Part shown: positions 25,493 to 34,283 of the stretch, in pieces
How the letters are laid out: each line of letters opens with the position of its first letter
Position numbering within the stretch: position 1 is the stretch's first letter
NCBI RefSeq assembly: GCF_001440405.1
Contig: NZ_LLXX01000239.1
Span: 49,472-100,217, forward strand
Reading direction: 5' to 3'
Length of the DNA: 50,746 nt
Origin: Bradyrhizobium valentinum
Lineage (GTDB): Bacteria; Pseudomonadota; Alphaproteobacteria; Rhizobiales; Xanthobacteraceae
Notes under the pieces: generated by a model
Seen by the model: only the letters and a program-made list of their open reading frames with translations
The model's database searches: none
What the model was told of the DNA's origin: nothing
Translations under genes and position numbers: made by a program

Positions 25493-28400
25493 ATGGCGTT
25501 GATGGAAGTTGGGCTGGACGACAAGTACCGTCTGGATGCGAAGCGGATTTTTCTGTCAGGTACGCAGGCGCTGGTCCGCCTTCCGATGTTGCAGCGCGAA
25601 CGCGACCGCGCAGCCGGGCTCAACACCGCAGGCTTCATCTCCGGATACCGCGGCTCGCCGCTCGGCATGTACGACCACGCGCTGTGGCGCGCGAAAACTT
25701 TCCTCAAGCAGCATGACATCGAATTCTCCCCCGGCCTCAATGAGGATCTGGCAGCGACCGCCGTGTGGGGCAGCCAGCAGGTCGGCATGTTTCCCGGCGC
25801 CAAGGTCGATGGCGTGTTCGGTATCTGGTATGGCAAGGGGCCCGGCGTCGACCGTTCTGTCGACGCGCTCAAGCATGCCAATTCGGCAGGCACCTCGCCG
25901 AACGGCGGCGTGATTGCGCTGGCCGGCGATGACCATGGCTGCCAGTCCTCGACGCTGGCCCATCAGAGCGAGCAGGTGTTCGCCGCGGCACTGATGCCGG
26001 TGGTCAATCCGGCGACGCTGCAGGATTATCTCGATCTCGGCATTTTGGGCTTTGCGCTGTCGCGCTACTCAAGTTGCTGGGTCGGCTTCAAGGCGATTTC
26101 CGAGACGGTCGAAAGCTCCGGCTCGATCGTCAGCGATCCCGACCGCATCAGGATCATTCTTCCCACCGATTTCGAGATGCCGCCGGGCGGGCTTTCGATC
26201 CGCTGGCCGGATGGACCGCTGGAGCAGGAGCGGCGGCTGCACGGCCCGAAGATGCAGGCGGTGGCGGCGTTCACCCGCGTCAACAGCTTCGATCGCATCG
26301 TGCTGGATTCCAAACCGGCGCGACTCGGCATCATGGCAACTGGCAAGGCCTATCTCGATCTCCGTCAGGCGTTGGCCGATCTCGGCATTACGGACGCGGA
26401 AGCGCAGGCGCTGGGCTTGCGCATCTACAAGGTGGCGCTGACCTGGCCGCTGGAGGAATCCGGAGCAAAGGCGTTCGCGGAAGGTTTGCAGGACGTGCTC
26501 GTGGTCGAGGAGAAGCGCGGCTTCATCGAAGATCAGCTCCTGCGCATTCTTTATAATGTCGATGCCTCCAAGCGGCCATCAGTAGTCGGTAAGCGCGACG
26601 AGAGCGGCGCGCTGCTACTGCCGAGCGAAGGTGAACTAACGCCGACCATGGTCGCGGCGGCCGTCGTCGCGCGGCTGCGCAGGCTTGGTCATCGCAGCCC
26701 GGCGCTGGAGCAGCGCCTGGCAAAGCTCGAGGCCTTTGACCGTCCGGCGGAAGCCACTGGCGCAGCAAAACTGCAGCGGACGCCGTATTTCTGTTCGGGC
26801 TGTCCGCACAACACCTCGACCAAGATCCCCGAGGGCAGCCGCGCGATGGCCGGCATCGGCTGTCACGGCATGGCGCTGTCTGTGCCGAACCGCCGGACGC
26901 AGACGATCTCGCATATGGGCGCGGAAGGTGTCACCTGGATCGGGCAGGCGCCGTTCACCAATGAAGCGCACGTGTTCCAGAATCTCGGCGACGGCACCTA
27001 TACCCATTCCGGGCTGCTGGCGATCCGCGCGGCGGCAGCTTCCGGCGTCAACATCACCTACAAGATCCTCTATAACGACGCGGTGGCGATGACCGGCGGC
27101 CAGCCGGCCGAAGGCGGTTTAAGCGTGTCGCAAATCGCGCACCAGGTTTCGGCGGAAGGCGCCAAGCGCCTCGCCATCGTCTCCGACGATCCCCAGAAGT
27201 ATCCATCGAACTATTTCCCATCAGGTGCGACCGTCCATCATCGCCGCGAACTCGACGCAGTGCAGAAGGAGCTGCGCGAGGTCAAAGGTCTCACCGTCCT
27301 GATCTACGACCAGACGTGCGCAGCGGAGAAGCGCCGCCGCCGCAAGCGCGGGCTCTATCCGGATCCGCCGAAACGCGTCTTCATCAACGAGCGGGTCTGC
27401 GAGGGCTGCGGCGACTGCTCGGCTGTTTCGAACTGCGTTTCGGTGCAGCCGCTGGAGACGGAATTCGGCCGCAAGCGGCGGATCGACCAATCGAACTGCA
27501 ACAAGGATTTTTCCTGCATCGAGGGCTTTTGCCCGAGCTTTGTCACCGTGCATGGCGGCAAGCTGCGTAAGGCCGATCGCGCGGCGGCCGATCCGTCCGC
27601 GCTGTTCGCCGATTTGCCAATGCCGGCCACACCGGCGCTTGATGGCGCCTACAACATCCTTGTCACCGGCATCGGCGGCACCGGCGTCATCACCATCGGC
27701 GCGCTGCTCGGCATGGCCGCCCATGTCGAGGGCCTGGCGTGCTCGACGCTCGACTTCACGGGGCTGTCGCAGAAGAACGGCGCTGTGATGAGTCACGTCC
27801 GCATCGCGCCCGGGGTGGACGATCTCTCCACCGTCCGTATCGCGCCCGGCGGCGCCAACCTCATCCTCGGCTGCGACATCGTGGTCGCCACCAGCATCCC
27901 CGCGCTGAGCCGGGCCGAGCGCGGCGTGACGCGCGCGGTCGTCAATGCGGACCTCTTGCCGACCGCGAGCTTCGTCATCGACCCCGACATCGATTTCGAG
28001 GCGGGAACGATGCGGGAATCGCTCAACGAGGCCGTCAGTGCCTCCGATCTCGACATCCTCGATGCCACCGGGCTTGCTACCGCGCTGATGGGCGACAGCA
28101 TCGCCACCAACGCCTTCATGCTCGGCTTTGCATTCCAGCGCGGCACGATCCCGCTGTCGCTGGAGGCGATCATGAAGGCGATCGACCTCAATGGTGCTGC
28201 GGTCGAGATGAACAGGCTGGCGTTCTCCTGGGGCCGGCTCGCGGCGCACGATCTGCAGCGCGTCGTCAGCGCCGCGCGCTTCAAGAGTTCGGGCGCGGCA
28301 CCGGTCCGGCGAACGCTCGACGAGAGCATCGCCTTCCGCGCCAAATTCCTGGCCGATTACCAGGACGCGGCCTATTCGAAGCGTTACCTCACTGAGGTCG

Positions 28401-28966
28401 AGCGCGTCCGCACAGGGGAGGCCAAGGCCGCGCCGGGCTCGCATGAACTCACCGAAGCCTTCGCAAAGGGCATGTTCAAGCTGATGGCCTATAAGGATGA
28501 GTACGAAGTCGCCCGGCTTTACTCCGACGGCGAGTTTGCGAAAGCGCTGAAGGAGCAGTTCGACGGCGGCCCCGGCGTCAAAGTCAGCCTCGCACCGCCG
28601 CTGCTTGCTTCCCGCGACAGGGCGACCGGGCATCTGCGCAAGCGCGAGTTCGGTTCGTGGATCTTCCGCGCCTTCGAACACTTGACGCGGTTCAAGTTCC
28701 TGCGCGGCACCGCCTTCGATCCTTTCGGCTACACGGCCGAGCGGCGGATGGAGCGGGCGCTACCGGGCGAATATTCCGCGATGATCTTCCGCCATCTCGA
28801 CAAGGCGAAGCCGCATGATTGGCCGCGTCTGGTAGCGCTGGCAAAATCCGCGGAACTCGTTCGCGGCTACGGCCACGTCAAGGAAGCCAATGTCGCGAAA
28901 TACCGCGCGGAGTGCGCGCGGCTGGAAGCCGCGATTGGCCAGCCGGTGGCGCAGGCAGCCGAATAG
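25493..28966 (+). CDS. Single-chain indolepyruvate ferredoxin oxidoreductase (IorAB fusion)
   Basis: A 1157-aa 2-oxoacid:acceptor oxidoreductase in which alpha and beta subunits are one chain. It oxidatively decarboxylates aryl-pyruvates (or related oxo acids) to acyl-CoA. Order: pyrimidine-binding domain with SGYRGSPLGMYD; TPP domain with CSGCPHNTSTKIPEGSRAMA, GIGCHGMA and LGDGTYTHSG (about 425-560); an iron-sulfur segment CEGCGDCSAVSNC plus CNKDFSCIEGFCP (about 635-680); then the gamma/beta domain opening NILVTGIGGTGVITIGALLG (about 720). GGGGAG precedes the ATG. The C-terminal extension from about residue 1000 contains a DUF6537-type-looking segment rich in charged helices. It stands alone on the plus strand, divergent from the hotdog/SDR pair. 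The physiological substrate is inferred from family only. Confidence 0.93.
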   Translation: MALMEVGLDDKYRLDAKRIFLSGTQALVRLPMLQRERDRAAGLNTAGFISGYRGSPLGMYDHALWRAKTFLKQHDIEFSPGLNEDLAATAVWGSQQVGMFPGAKVDGVFGIWYGKGPGVDRSVDALKHANSAGTSPNGGVIALAGDDHGCQSSTLAHQSEQVFAAALMPVVNPATLQDYLDLGILGFALSRYSSCWVGFKAISETVESSGSIVSDPDRIRIILPTDFEMPPGGLSIRWPDGPLEQERRLHGPKMQAVAAFTRVNSFDRIVLDSKPARLGIMATGKAYLDLRQALADLGITDAEAQALGLRIYKVALTWPLEESGAKAFAEGLQDVLVVEEKRGFIEDQLLRILYNVDASKRPSVVGKRDESGALLLPSEGELTPTMVAAAVVARLRRLGHRSPALEQRLAKLEAFDRPAEATGAAKLQRTPYFCSGCPHNTSTKIPEGSRAMAGIGCHGMALSVPNRRTQTISHMGAEGVTWIGQAPFTNEAHVFQNLGDGTYTHSGLLAIRAAAASGVNITYKILYNDAVAMTGGQPAEGGLSVSQIAHQVSAEGAKRLAIVSDDPQKYPSNYFPSGATVHHRRELDAVQKELREVKGLTVLIYDQTCAAEKRRRRKRGLYPDPPKRVFINERVCEGCGDCSAVSNCVSVQPLETEFGRKRRIDQSNCNKDFSCIEGFCPSFVTVHGGKLRKADRAAADPSALFADLPMPATPALDGAYNILVTGIGGTGVITIGALLGMAAHVEGLACSTLDFTGLSQKNGAVMSHVRIAPGVDDLSTVRIAPGGANLILGCDIVVATSIPALSRAERGVTRAVVNADLLPTASFVIDPDIDFEAGTMRESLNEAVSASDLDILDATGLATALMGDSIATNAFMLGFAFQRGTIPLSLEAIMKAIDLNGAAVEMNRLAFSWGRLAAHDLQRVVSAARFKSSGAAPVRRTLDESIAFRAKFLADYQDAAYSKRYLTEVERVRTGEAKAAPGSHELTEAFAKGMFKLMAYKDEYEVARLYSDGEFAKALKEQFDGGPGVKVSLAPPLLASRDRATGHLRKREFGSWIFRAFEHLTRFKFLRGTAFDPFGYTAERRMERALPGEYSAMIFRHLDKAKPHDWPRLVALAKSAELVRGYGHVKEANVAKYRAECARLEAAIGQPVAQAAE

Positions 28967-28977
28967 AGGGTATTCAT

Positions 28978-29004
28978 CCGGCTCGTGAAGTTCTTCACGG
29001 CCGG
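28978..29004 (+). terminator. Stem-loop after the oxidoreductase gene
   Basis: CCGGC-T-CGTGAAG and CTTCACG-GCCGG pair around TT, a 12-bp stem with one bulge, 12 bp after the stop codon. There is no T-run downstream, so it may act through Rho-dependent ending or as a 3' stabiliser rather than as a strict intrinsic terminator. Confidence 0.5.
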
Positions 29005-29110
29005 GATCACTCACCGGCAACCCTGAGGGCGGAACCGGCTGGAATTGTCCGGCCGGCTTCCTACATGAGGATCGTTCTTCAAACCTTTGGTTGATTTCAG
29101 GAGGCCTGCG

Positions 29111-29536
29111 ATGGTCCTGAAAAGCGCTATTGCGGTAGCACTTTGCACGGTGTTCCTGATGTCGGGCAGCGCCGCGCTGGCGGATGAATACCGTGCAGGC
29201 GAGATCCTTGGTCTCGATCTTCCCCAGGCCCTGCTTTCGCCGAAGCGGCTCGGCCCGCCGACGCAGTTCGCCCCGGTCCGGATCGAGGCCAGAACCGACC
29301 GCAAGCCGGTGAAGACGGAGCGCGTGGTTGTGCCTAAGGCTGCCGAGCGGAACGTGGTTCCGAGGACCGCCGAGCGGAAGACGCGCGTTGTGCAGGAGCG
29401 TGTGGAGAAGCCGCGCGCTGCGGCTCGCGCCAAACTTGCGCGCCGCCCTACCAATCCGCTCGACGCGCAGGCGCGCGACACGCGGATCCAGACCTGGCCG
29501 TGCAGGTCCGGCGGCATCTGCGACTGGCAGCGGTGA
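29111..29536 (+). CDS. Small exported basic protein of unknown function
   Basis: A 141-aa protein without a family I recognise. AGGAGG (29099-29104) precedes the ATG at 29111. The signal peptide is MVLKSAIAVALCTVFLMSG ending ALA before DEYRAGEI. The mature part starts with a short ordered-looking stretch (ILGLDLPQALLSPKRLGPP), then a strongly basic, Arg/Lys/Val-rich middle built on ERxVVPK- and ERKTRV-like units. It ends in IQTWPCRSGGICDWQR with two cysteines that could form a disulfide in the periplasm. It may bind acidic polymers such as nucleic acid or cell-surface polysaccharide; this is only a guess from charge. Confidence 0.75.
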   Translation: MVLKSAIAVALCTVFLMSGSAALADEYRAGEILGLDLPQALLSPKRLGPPTQFAPVRIEARTDRKPVKTERVVVPKAAERNVVPRTAERKTRVVQERVEKPRAAARAKLARRPTNPLDAQARDTRIQTWPCRSGGICDWQR

Positions 29537-29562
29537 CGTTCTCGTTGCGCGGCAACCATCAA

Positions 29563-29771
29563 CCCTCATGGTGAGGAGGCGCCAACGGGTCCGCGCGAAG
29601 CGCGGCCCGATGACAGGCTCCGCGCCGTCTCCGGACGATGCTACGCATCGCCGGGAGAACCACGAGGCCCCGCTGGTGCCATTCATCCTTCGAGACGCCG
29701 CTGCGCGGCTCCTCAGGATGAGGTCTGACAGCGAGAATTGATGGGTATCGCTGCGCTCCACCCATCCTACG
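29563..29771. repeat. Mosaic of palindromic-repeat fragments
   Basis: In the 330-bp gap between the small exported protein and the PhoD-type gene, four fragments lie side by side: 29563-29582 (20 bp, inverted copy of the end of the family A element), 29608-29624 (17 bp of family B), 29678-29722 (45 bp, inverted start of family A, one mismatch) and 29740-29771 (32 bp matching one arm of family C at 35970, one mismatch). No complete element remains. The last part, 29772-29866, shows nothing I recognise. Confidence 0.8.
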
Positions 29772-29866
29772 GCTCCACCATCACGTCATCCACCTGTCGC
29801 AAAACCTTCGGCCAGCATTCAAATTGCTCAGGCACACCTTTGTCGTGATTCGACGAGGGTGCTTCG

Positions 29867-31447
29867 ATGCCGATTGCGATACGCGCCGGGCAAGCTATGA
29901 GCCGGCGTCAATTGCTGGTCCGCTCCGCCGCAACATGCGCCGTCGCCGGTCTCGGCAGTCTCGCCAGACCTTACCTCAGCCGCGCCGCGGATCGGCCTCT
30001 CATCACGAGCGGCATTCAATCGGGCGACGTCTCGGCCAACTCCGCGGTGATCTGGGCGCGCGCCGATCGCGCCGCCCGCATGCAGGTCGAGTGTTCTACG
30101 CTCGAGAGCTTCAAGACCATCATCGGCTCGGCGACCGCCGATGCCTTGCCGGACAGCGATTTCACCTCAAAGGTGCTGCTCGACGGCCTGCCGCCCGGGC
30201 AGGACATTTTCTATCGCGTGCGGTTTGAAAGCGTCGACGGGCAGGGGCTCGCCGGCGAGACGCAGGTTGGGCACTTCCGCACCGCCCCGACGTCGCGAAG
30301 TTCGATATCGTTCGCCTGGTCGGGCGATACGACGGGCCAGGGTTGGGGCATCGATGAAAGCCGCGGCGGCATGCGGACTTACCGCACGATGCTCGACAAC
30401 CGTCCGGACTTCTTCATCCATTCCGGCGATCACATCTATGCGGATTGCCCGGTGGAGCGGGAGTTGAAGCTGCCCGACGGCGGGGTCTGGCGAAACATCG
30501 TCACCGAGGAAAAATCCGTCGTCGCCCAAAGTCTCGCTGAGTTCCGCGGCAACTACAAATACAATTGGCTCGACGAAAACTATCGCGCCTTCCATGCCGC
30601 CGTCCCGTTGTTCGCGCAATGGGACGATCACGAGGTCACCAACGACTGGGCGCCGATCGGCACGGCCGACGAGACCGGCTATGCCGAGGACGGCTCCTCA
30701 CTTCTGGTGGCGCGGGCGCGCCGCGCGTTCCATGAGTTCATGCCGATGCGCTCTTTGCCCACGCAGGAGGACGGCCGCATCTATCGCAAGATCGCCTACG
30801 GCCCGCTGCTCGACGTCTTCATGATCGACATGCGCAGCTACCGCGATTCCACCTGGAATAAGCGCGACGACCACGGCGACACCTGCATTCTGGGCGCGGC
30901 GCAACTGGCGTGGCTGAAGCGCGAACTGGTGGCGTCGGACGCCACCTGGAAAGTGATCGCCGCCGACATGCCGATCGGGTTGGTCAGTGAGGACGCCATT
31001 GCGCTCGGCGACGGTCCGCCGGAGCGGCGCGAGCACGAGATTGCCGATCTGTTGTCGTTCATGAAGCGCGCCGGCATCCGCAACACGGTGTGGCTGACCG
31101 CCGACATGCATTACACCGCCGCACACCATTACGATCCGAACCGCGCGGCCTATCAGGATTTCGAACCGTTCTGGGAGTTCGTTTCCGGCCCGCTGCATGC
31201 CGGCACCTGGGCGCCGGCCCCGCTCGACAATACGTTCGGCCCCACAGTGATGTTCCAGAAGGGCTGCAGCGGCGAGAACCTCGCCCCCTGTTACGGCATG
31301 CAGTTCTTTGGTCGCGTCCACATCGACGGCAAGTCCGGTGTGATGACCGTGACACTTAAAGACGTCGACAACCGCGACCTGTGGTCGGTCGATATCGAGC
31401 CCCGCCCGGATGCGCGGCCCGGCCAGATCATGGCGCAGCATATCTAA
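29867..31447 (+). CDS. PhoD-family alkaline phosphatase/phosphodiesterase, Tat-exported
   Basis: A 526-aa PhoD-like metallophosphatase. The N-terminus holds a Tat motif SRRQLLV (residues 12-18) before a hydrophobic stretch, so it is exported folded. After the N-terminal beta domain (SGIQSGDVSANSAVIWARAD) the metal-site blocks appear in order: FAWSGDTTG, HSGDHIYADC, WDDHEVTNDW, FMIDMRSYRD and WLTADMHYTAAHHYDP. PhoD enzymes release phosphate from mono- or diesters and are often induced by phosphate starvation. I saw no convincing Pho box upstream. GAGGG precedes the ATG at 29867; the ATG at 29897 just before SRR is an alternative start. Confidence 0.9.
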   Translation: MPIAIRAGQAMSRRQLLVRSAATCAVAGLGSLARPYLSRAADRPLITSGIQSGDVSANSAVIWARADRAARMQVECSTLESFKTIIGSATADALPDSDFTSKVLLDGLPPGQDIFYRVRFESVDGQGLAGETQVGHFRTAPTSRSSISFAWSGDTTGQGWGIDESRGGMRTYRTMLDNRPDFFIHSGDHIYADCPVERELKLPDGGVWRNIVTEEKSVVAQSLAEFRGNYKYNWLDENYRAFHAAVPLFAQWDDHEVTNDWAPIGTADETGYAEDGSSLLVARARRAFHEFMPMRSLPTQEDGRIYRKIAYGPLLDVFMIDMRSYRDSTWNKRDDHGDTCILGAAQLAWLKRELVASDATWKVIAADMPIGLVSEDAIALGDGPPERREHEIADLLSFMKRAGIRNTVWLTADMHYTAAHHYDPNRAAYQDFEPFWEFVSGPLHAGTWAPAPLDNTFGPTVMFQKGCSGENLAPCYGMQFFGRVHIDGKSGVMTVTLKDVDNRDLWSVDIEPRPDARPGQIMAQHI

Positions 31448-31585
31448 CGTGTTCGATCGGGAGACTGTCGGCACGGAATCCCTCCATGTTCGCGCCTCAT
31501 AGTTTGGATAGGTTTGCCTTGCCGACGAGCAGGGTGCAAAATCGCATCTGGAAGTTGCGTATTATTACTTGAAGGAGGTGTTGCG

Positions 31586-31738
31586 GTGGCGCACAATTCG
31601 CCTGTCCCTCCGACCGGAGCGCTGCCATGTTTGTCGCCGAGAGCAAGCGGCGGTGTCGGCGTGAGCGGTGGTGATTGGGAGACCGATTTGCGGATCGCCA
31701 AGATGGGCGTCGAGTCGATCGGCGTGAATTGGGAATGA
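31586..31738 (+). CDS. Possible 50-aa small protein
   Basis: A GTG at 31586 is preceded by AAGGAGG (31572-31578, 7-bp spacing), the best ribosome site in the 358-bp gap between the PhoD-type and Gfo/Idh genes. The frame encodes VAHNSPVPPTGALPCLSPRA and ends GVESIGVNWE. No family, signal peptide or membrane segment is recognisable. It could be a real small gene, a leader for the downstream dehydrogenase, or the remnant of something larger. I see nothing else in 31448-31585. Confidence 0.3.
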   Translation: MAHNSPVPPTGALPCLSPRASGGVGVSGGDWETDLRIAKMGVESIGVNWE

Positions 31739-31805
31739 CATAGCAGGGGCCGAAGCCAGCCGACCAAACTCGGCCTTGGGAAGAGAGAGTATTGGGGAGG
31801 GCAAA

Positions 31806-32825
31806 GTGACGAGTGCCGATCCGCTCCGCGTGGCCTGTATCGGGATGGGATGGTGGTCCGACGTTCTGGCCGATGCCATCCAGCGCTCGGGCAAGCTCGA
31901 GATCCGTAGCTGCTACACCCGGTCCGATGAAAAACGCAAAAGTTTCGCGGCAAAATACCGCTGCCGGCCGGCCGCGAGCTTTGAGGCGATACTCGCCGAT
32001 GCCGAGATCGAGGCGATCATCAACACGACGCCGAACGACGTGCATCTGGCGACGACCTGCGCTGCCGCGGCCGCGGGCAAGCACGTCTTTCTGGACAAGC
32101 CGATCGCCAATAGCATCTCGGATGGCCACGCCATCACCGAGGCCTGTCGCAAGGCCGGCGTGGTTCTGGCGCTCGGCTATCAGCGGCGGCGCGAGAGCCA
32201 TTTCCGCTATATCAGGCAGCAGATCGAAGCCGGCCGGTTCGGCAAGCTCGTCAATGCCGAAGCAAATATCAGCCGCGATCGCCTCGGCAAGGTCGATCTC
32301 ACCTCCTGGCGCTATCAGGCCGCGGGCATGCCGGGCGGCGTGATGCTGCAGATCGGAATCCACTATATCGACGTGCTCGCATACCTGATCGGGCCGATCC
32401 ATGCGGTGCGCGCGCAGTCGGTGCAACTGGTGCTGCCCGGCGACAATCCGGATGTCGCGAGCCTGATCCTGCAGCATGAGAACGGCGCGCTTTCGACGCT
32501 GAATGCGAGCTACGCCTCGGCGTCCGAATATTACCTGATGAACGTCTACGGCAAAGACCTGACGGCGTTTTATGATTTGCACAATGGGCTCCGGCTGCTC
32601 AAGCGCGGTGAAAGCCAGCCGGTTGCGGTGCCATGCGCAAGCAACGACACGCTGGTCGAGGAGCTCGAGGAGTTTGCCGCGGCGGCGCGCGGGCAGCGCC
32701 AGCACGAAGTCGGGGGCGAGGAGGCGACGAGATCGCTCGCAGTGGTACGCGCCGGCATTCTCTCGGCGCGTGAGGGACGTTCGGTCGAGGTTGCGGAAAT
32801 ATTGAACGGTGATGCGAAAAAATGA
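31806..32825 (+). CDS. Gfo/Idh/MocA-family oxidoreductase
   Basis: A 339-aa NAD(P)-dependent dehydrogenase. The Rossmann start is VACIGMGWWSDVLADAI, and the HVFLDKPIANS block carries the conserved Lys of the (E/D)KP motif. GVMLQIGIHYIDVLAYLIGP is the helix with the active-site Asp/His pattern. The start is a GTG at 31806 with GGGGAGGG upstream. The family oxidises hydroxyls of sugars, inositols and related ring compounds. A Bug receptor gene follows 29 bp later, so the pair may import and oxidise one polyol or sugar-acid-like substrate. Confidence 0.9.
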   Translation: MTSADPLRVACIGMGWWSDVLADAIQRSGKLEIRSCYTRSDEKRKSFAAKYRCRPAASFEAILADAEIEAIINTTPNDVHLATTCAAAAAGKHVFLDKPIANSISDGHAITEACRKAGVVLALGYQRRRESHFRYIRQQIEAGRFGKLVNAEANISRDRLGKVDLTSWRYQAAGMPGGVMLQIGIHYIDVLAYLIGPIHAVRAQSVQLVLPGDNPDVASLILQHENGALSTLNASYASASEYYLMNVYGKDLTAFYDLHNGLRLLKRGESQPVAVPCASNDTLVEELEEFAAAARGQRQHEVGGEEATRSLAVVRAGILSAREGRSVEVAEILNGDAKK

Positions 32826-32854
32826 CCGCGCAGCAGCACGGATAGGAGCGCGTT

Positions 32855-33832
32855 ATGAAACCTGGTGTCTGGAAAGCTTGCGCGGTTGCGATGGTATTGG
32901 TCGGCATCGCCGGGGAAGTAGGCGCGCAGGACTACCCCTCCAGAGCGATCACGGTGGTCGTGCCGTTCCCTCCCGGAGGCGCAAGCGACGTCGTCGCGCG
33001 CATCGTCACCAACCAGATGTCGAAGACCCTCGGGCAATCCATCGTCATCGAGAACGTCAGCGGCGCCGGCGGCACGGTCGGCAGCGGGCGCGTCGCGGCG
33101 GCTGCACCCGACGGCTACACCCTGCTTGCCGCGGCGATGGGCTCGCATGTCGCGGCTCCGGTGCTGACGCCGAACCTCAAATACGATCCCGTTGCCGACT
33201 TTGTGCCGATCGGCTTCACCGCCCACTCTCCGGCAGTCGTTATCGCGCGGAAGGATTTCCCGGCAAAGGACCTGAAGGAGTTCGTCGTAGCCCTCCGGCA
33301 ACGGGGTGATGCGGTGAAGCAGGCCCATGGCGGCATCGGCGCGTCCTCGCATATGGCGTGTCTGTTGTTCACGGCGGAAATCGGCGCGAAGCCGGCGCTT
33401 GTTGCCTATCGTGGTTCGGGCCCGGCATTGAATGATCTGGTCGGGGGGCACGTCGATTTCATGTGCGAGCAGTCGGTCAGCGTGGCGGAGTCGGTTCTGG
33501 CCGGTTCGGTCAAGGCGTTCGCGGTCTCTGCCGCGAAACGCCTCGAAACGCTGCCCAATGTTCCGACCGCCAGGGAGGCCGGCATCAACTACGAGATGAG
33601 CGTCTGGGCAGGACTGTTTGCGCCGAAGGGCGTTTCGCCCGAAATCATCGCCAGGCTTTCCGACGCGCTCGAGCGAGCGCTCGATGAGGATGTCGTGCGC
33701 GAGCGGATTGCCCAGCTCGGTGGCTCGATACCGGCAAAGGACGAACGCAACCCGGCTGCATTCGATCGCTTTGTTCGATCCGAGATCGCACGCTGGGCAC
33801 CCATTCTTGCTGCCGCCGGAACCGGGAAATGA
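32855..33832 (+). CDS. Bug-type (TctC) periplasmic solute receptor, second of three
   Basis: A 325-aa receptor. The signal peptide MKPGVWKACAVAMVLVGIAG ends before QDYPSRAITVVVPFPPGGAS, the family's N-terminal block. VENVSGAGGTVGSGRVA-like and PDGYTLLAAA segments and AYRGSGPALNDLVGGHVDF follow. GGAG precedes the ATG. It is probably co-transcribed with the Gfo/Idh dehydrogenase. No TctA/TctB genes are near. The ligand is unknown. Confidence 0.92.
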   Translation: MKPGVWKACAVAMVLVGIAGEVGAQDYPSRAITVVVPFPPGGASDVVARIVTNQMSKTLGQSIVIENVSGAGGTVGSGRVAAAAPDGYTLLAAAMGSHVAAPVLTPNLKYDPVADFVPIGFTAHSPAVVIARKDFPAKDLKEFVVALRQRGDAVKQAHGGIGASSHMACLLFTAEIGAKPALVAYRGSGPALNDLVGGHVDFMCEQSVSVAESVLAGSVKAFAVSAAKRLETLPNVPTAREAGINYEMSVWAGLFAPKGVSPEIIARLSDALERALDEDVVRERIAQLGGSIPAKDERNPAAFDRFVRSEIARWAPILAAAGTGK

Positions 33833-33860
33833 AGCGTCCGGTGCGCCACATCAAGTTGGC

Positions 33861-33989
33861 TCAGGGCGTCACCGCAAGATAACCGCCCACCACCAGCAGT
33901 ACGGAAAGCGTCACGACCACGCCGAGCACAGCGGCGATGATCGCGGGCAGTTCATGGGTTTCCAGCCATTGTCGCAACGCCCTTACCAT
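33861..33989 (-). CDS. Small single-span membrane protein (42 aa)
   Basis: MVRALRQWLETHELPAIIAA then VLGVVVTLSVLLVVGGYLAV: a short basic cytoplasmic start and one strong membrane helix. The ATG at 33989 follows GGGGG; a start 22 codons further upstream is possible but weaker. It is convergent with the Bug receptor gene, 28 bp apart. The family is not recognised. I see nothing notable in the 294 bp between it and the thiolase gene. Confidence 0.5.
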   Translation of the reverse strand: MVRALRQWLETHELPAIIAAVLGVVVTLSVLLVVGGYLAVTP

Positions 33990-34283
33990 CGCACCCCCTG
34001 ACCTGGTCCTGATCGCTCCGCACCCTTGCACGCGGGTGATCTCAATAGCGGTCAATTTCGCTTAGTGAAATAGCCGATCCATGCGTCTTTCGTCGCGCGT
34101 CGCGGCGCGCGGCTGCAAAAGCCGGAACGCCAGCACGGCCTTGCCGAAGGACAGGCGTTGTGTAAATCCCCGCTCCGGGCCGGGCTGCGGGCAATTCTTT
34201 TCCGCGGGCCGGAATTCGGGTTTTAGCTACACACCGGCGCGGCTCCAGTCCATACTGGATCGCATCAAAGGGAGGTCTTCAAA

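Noticed and set aside
29867..31447. Pho-box control of the PhoD-type gene.
   Set aside because: No pair of CTGTCAT-like direct repeats is visible in 29772-29866.
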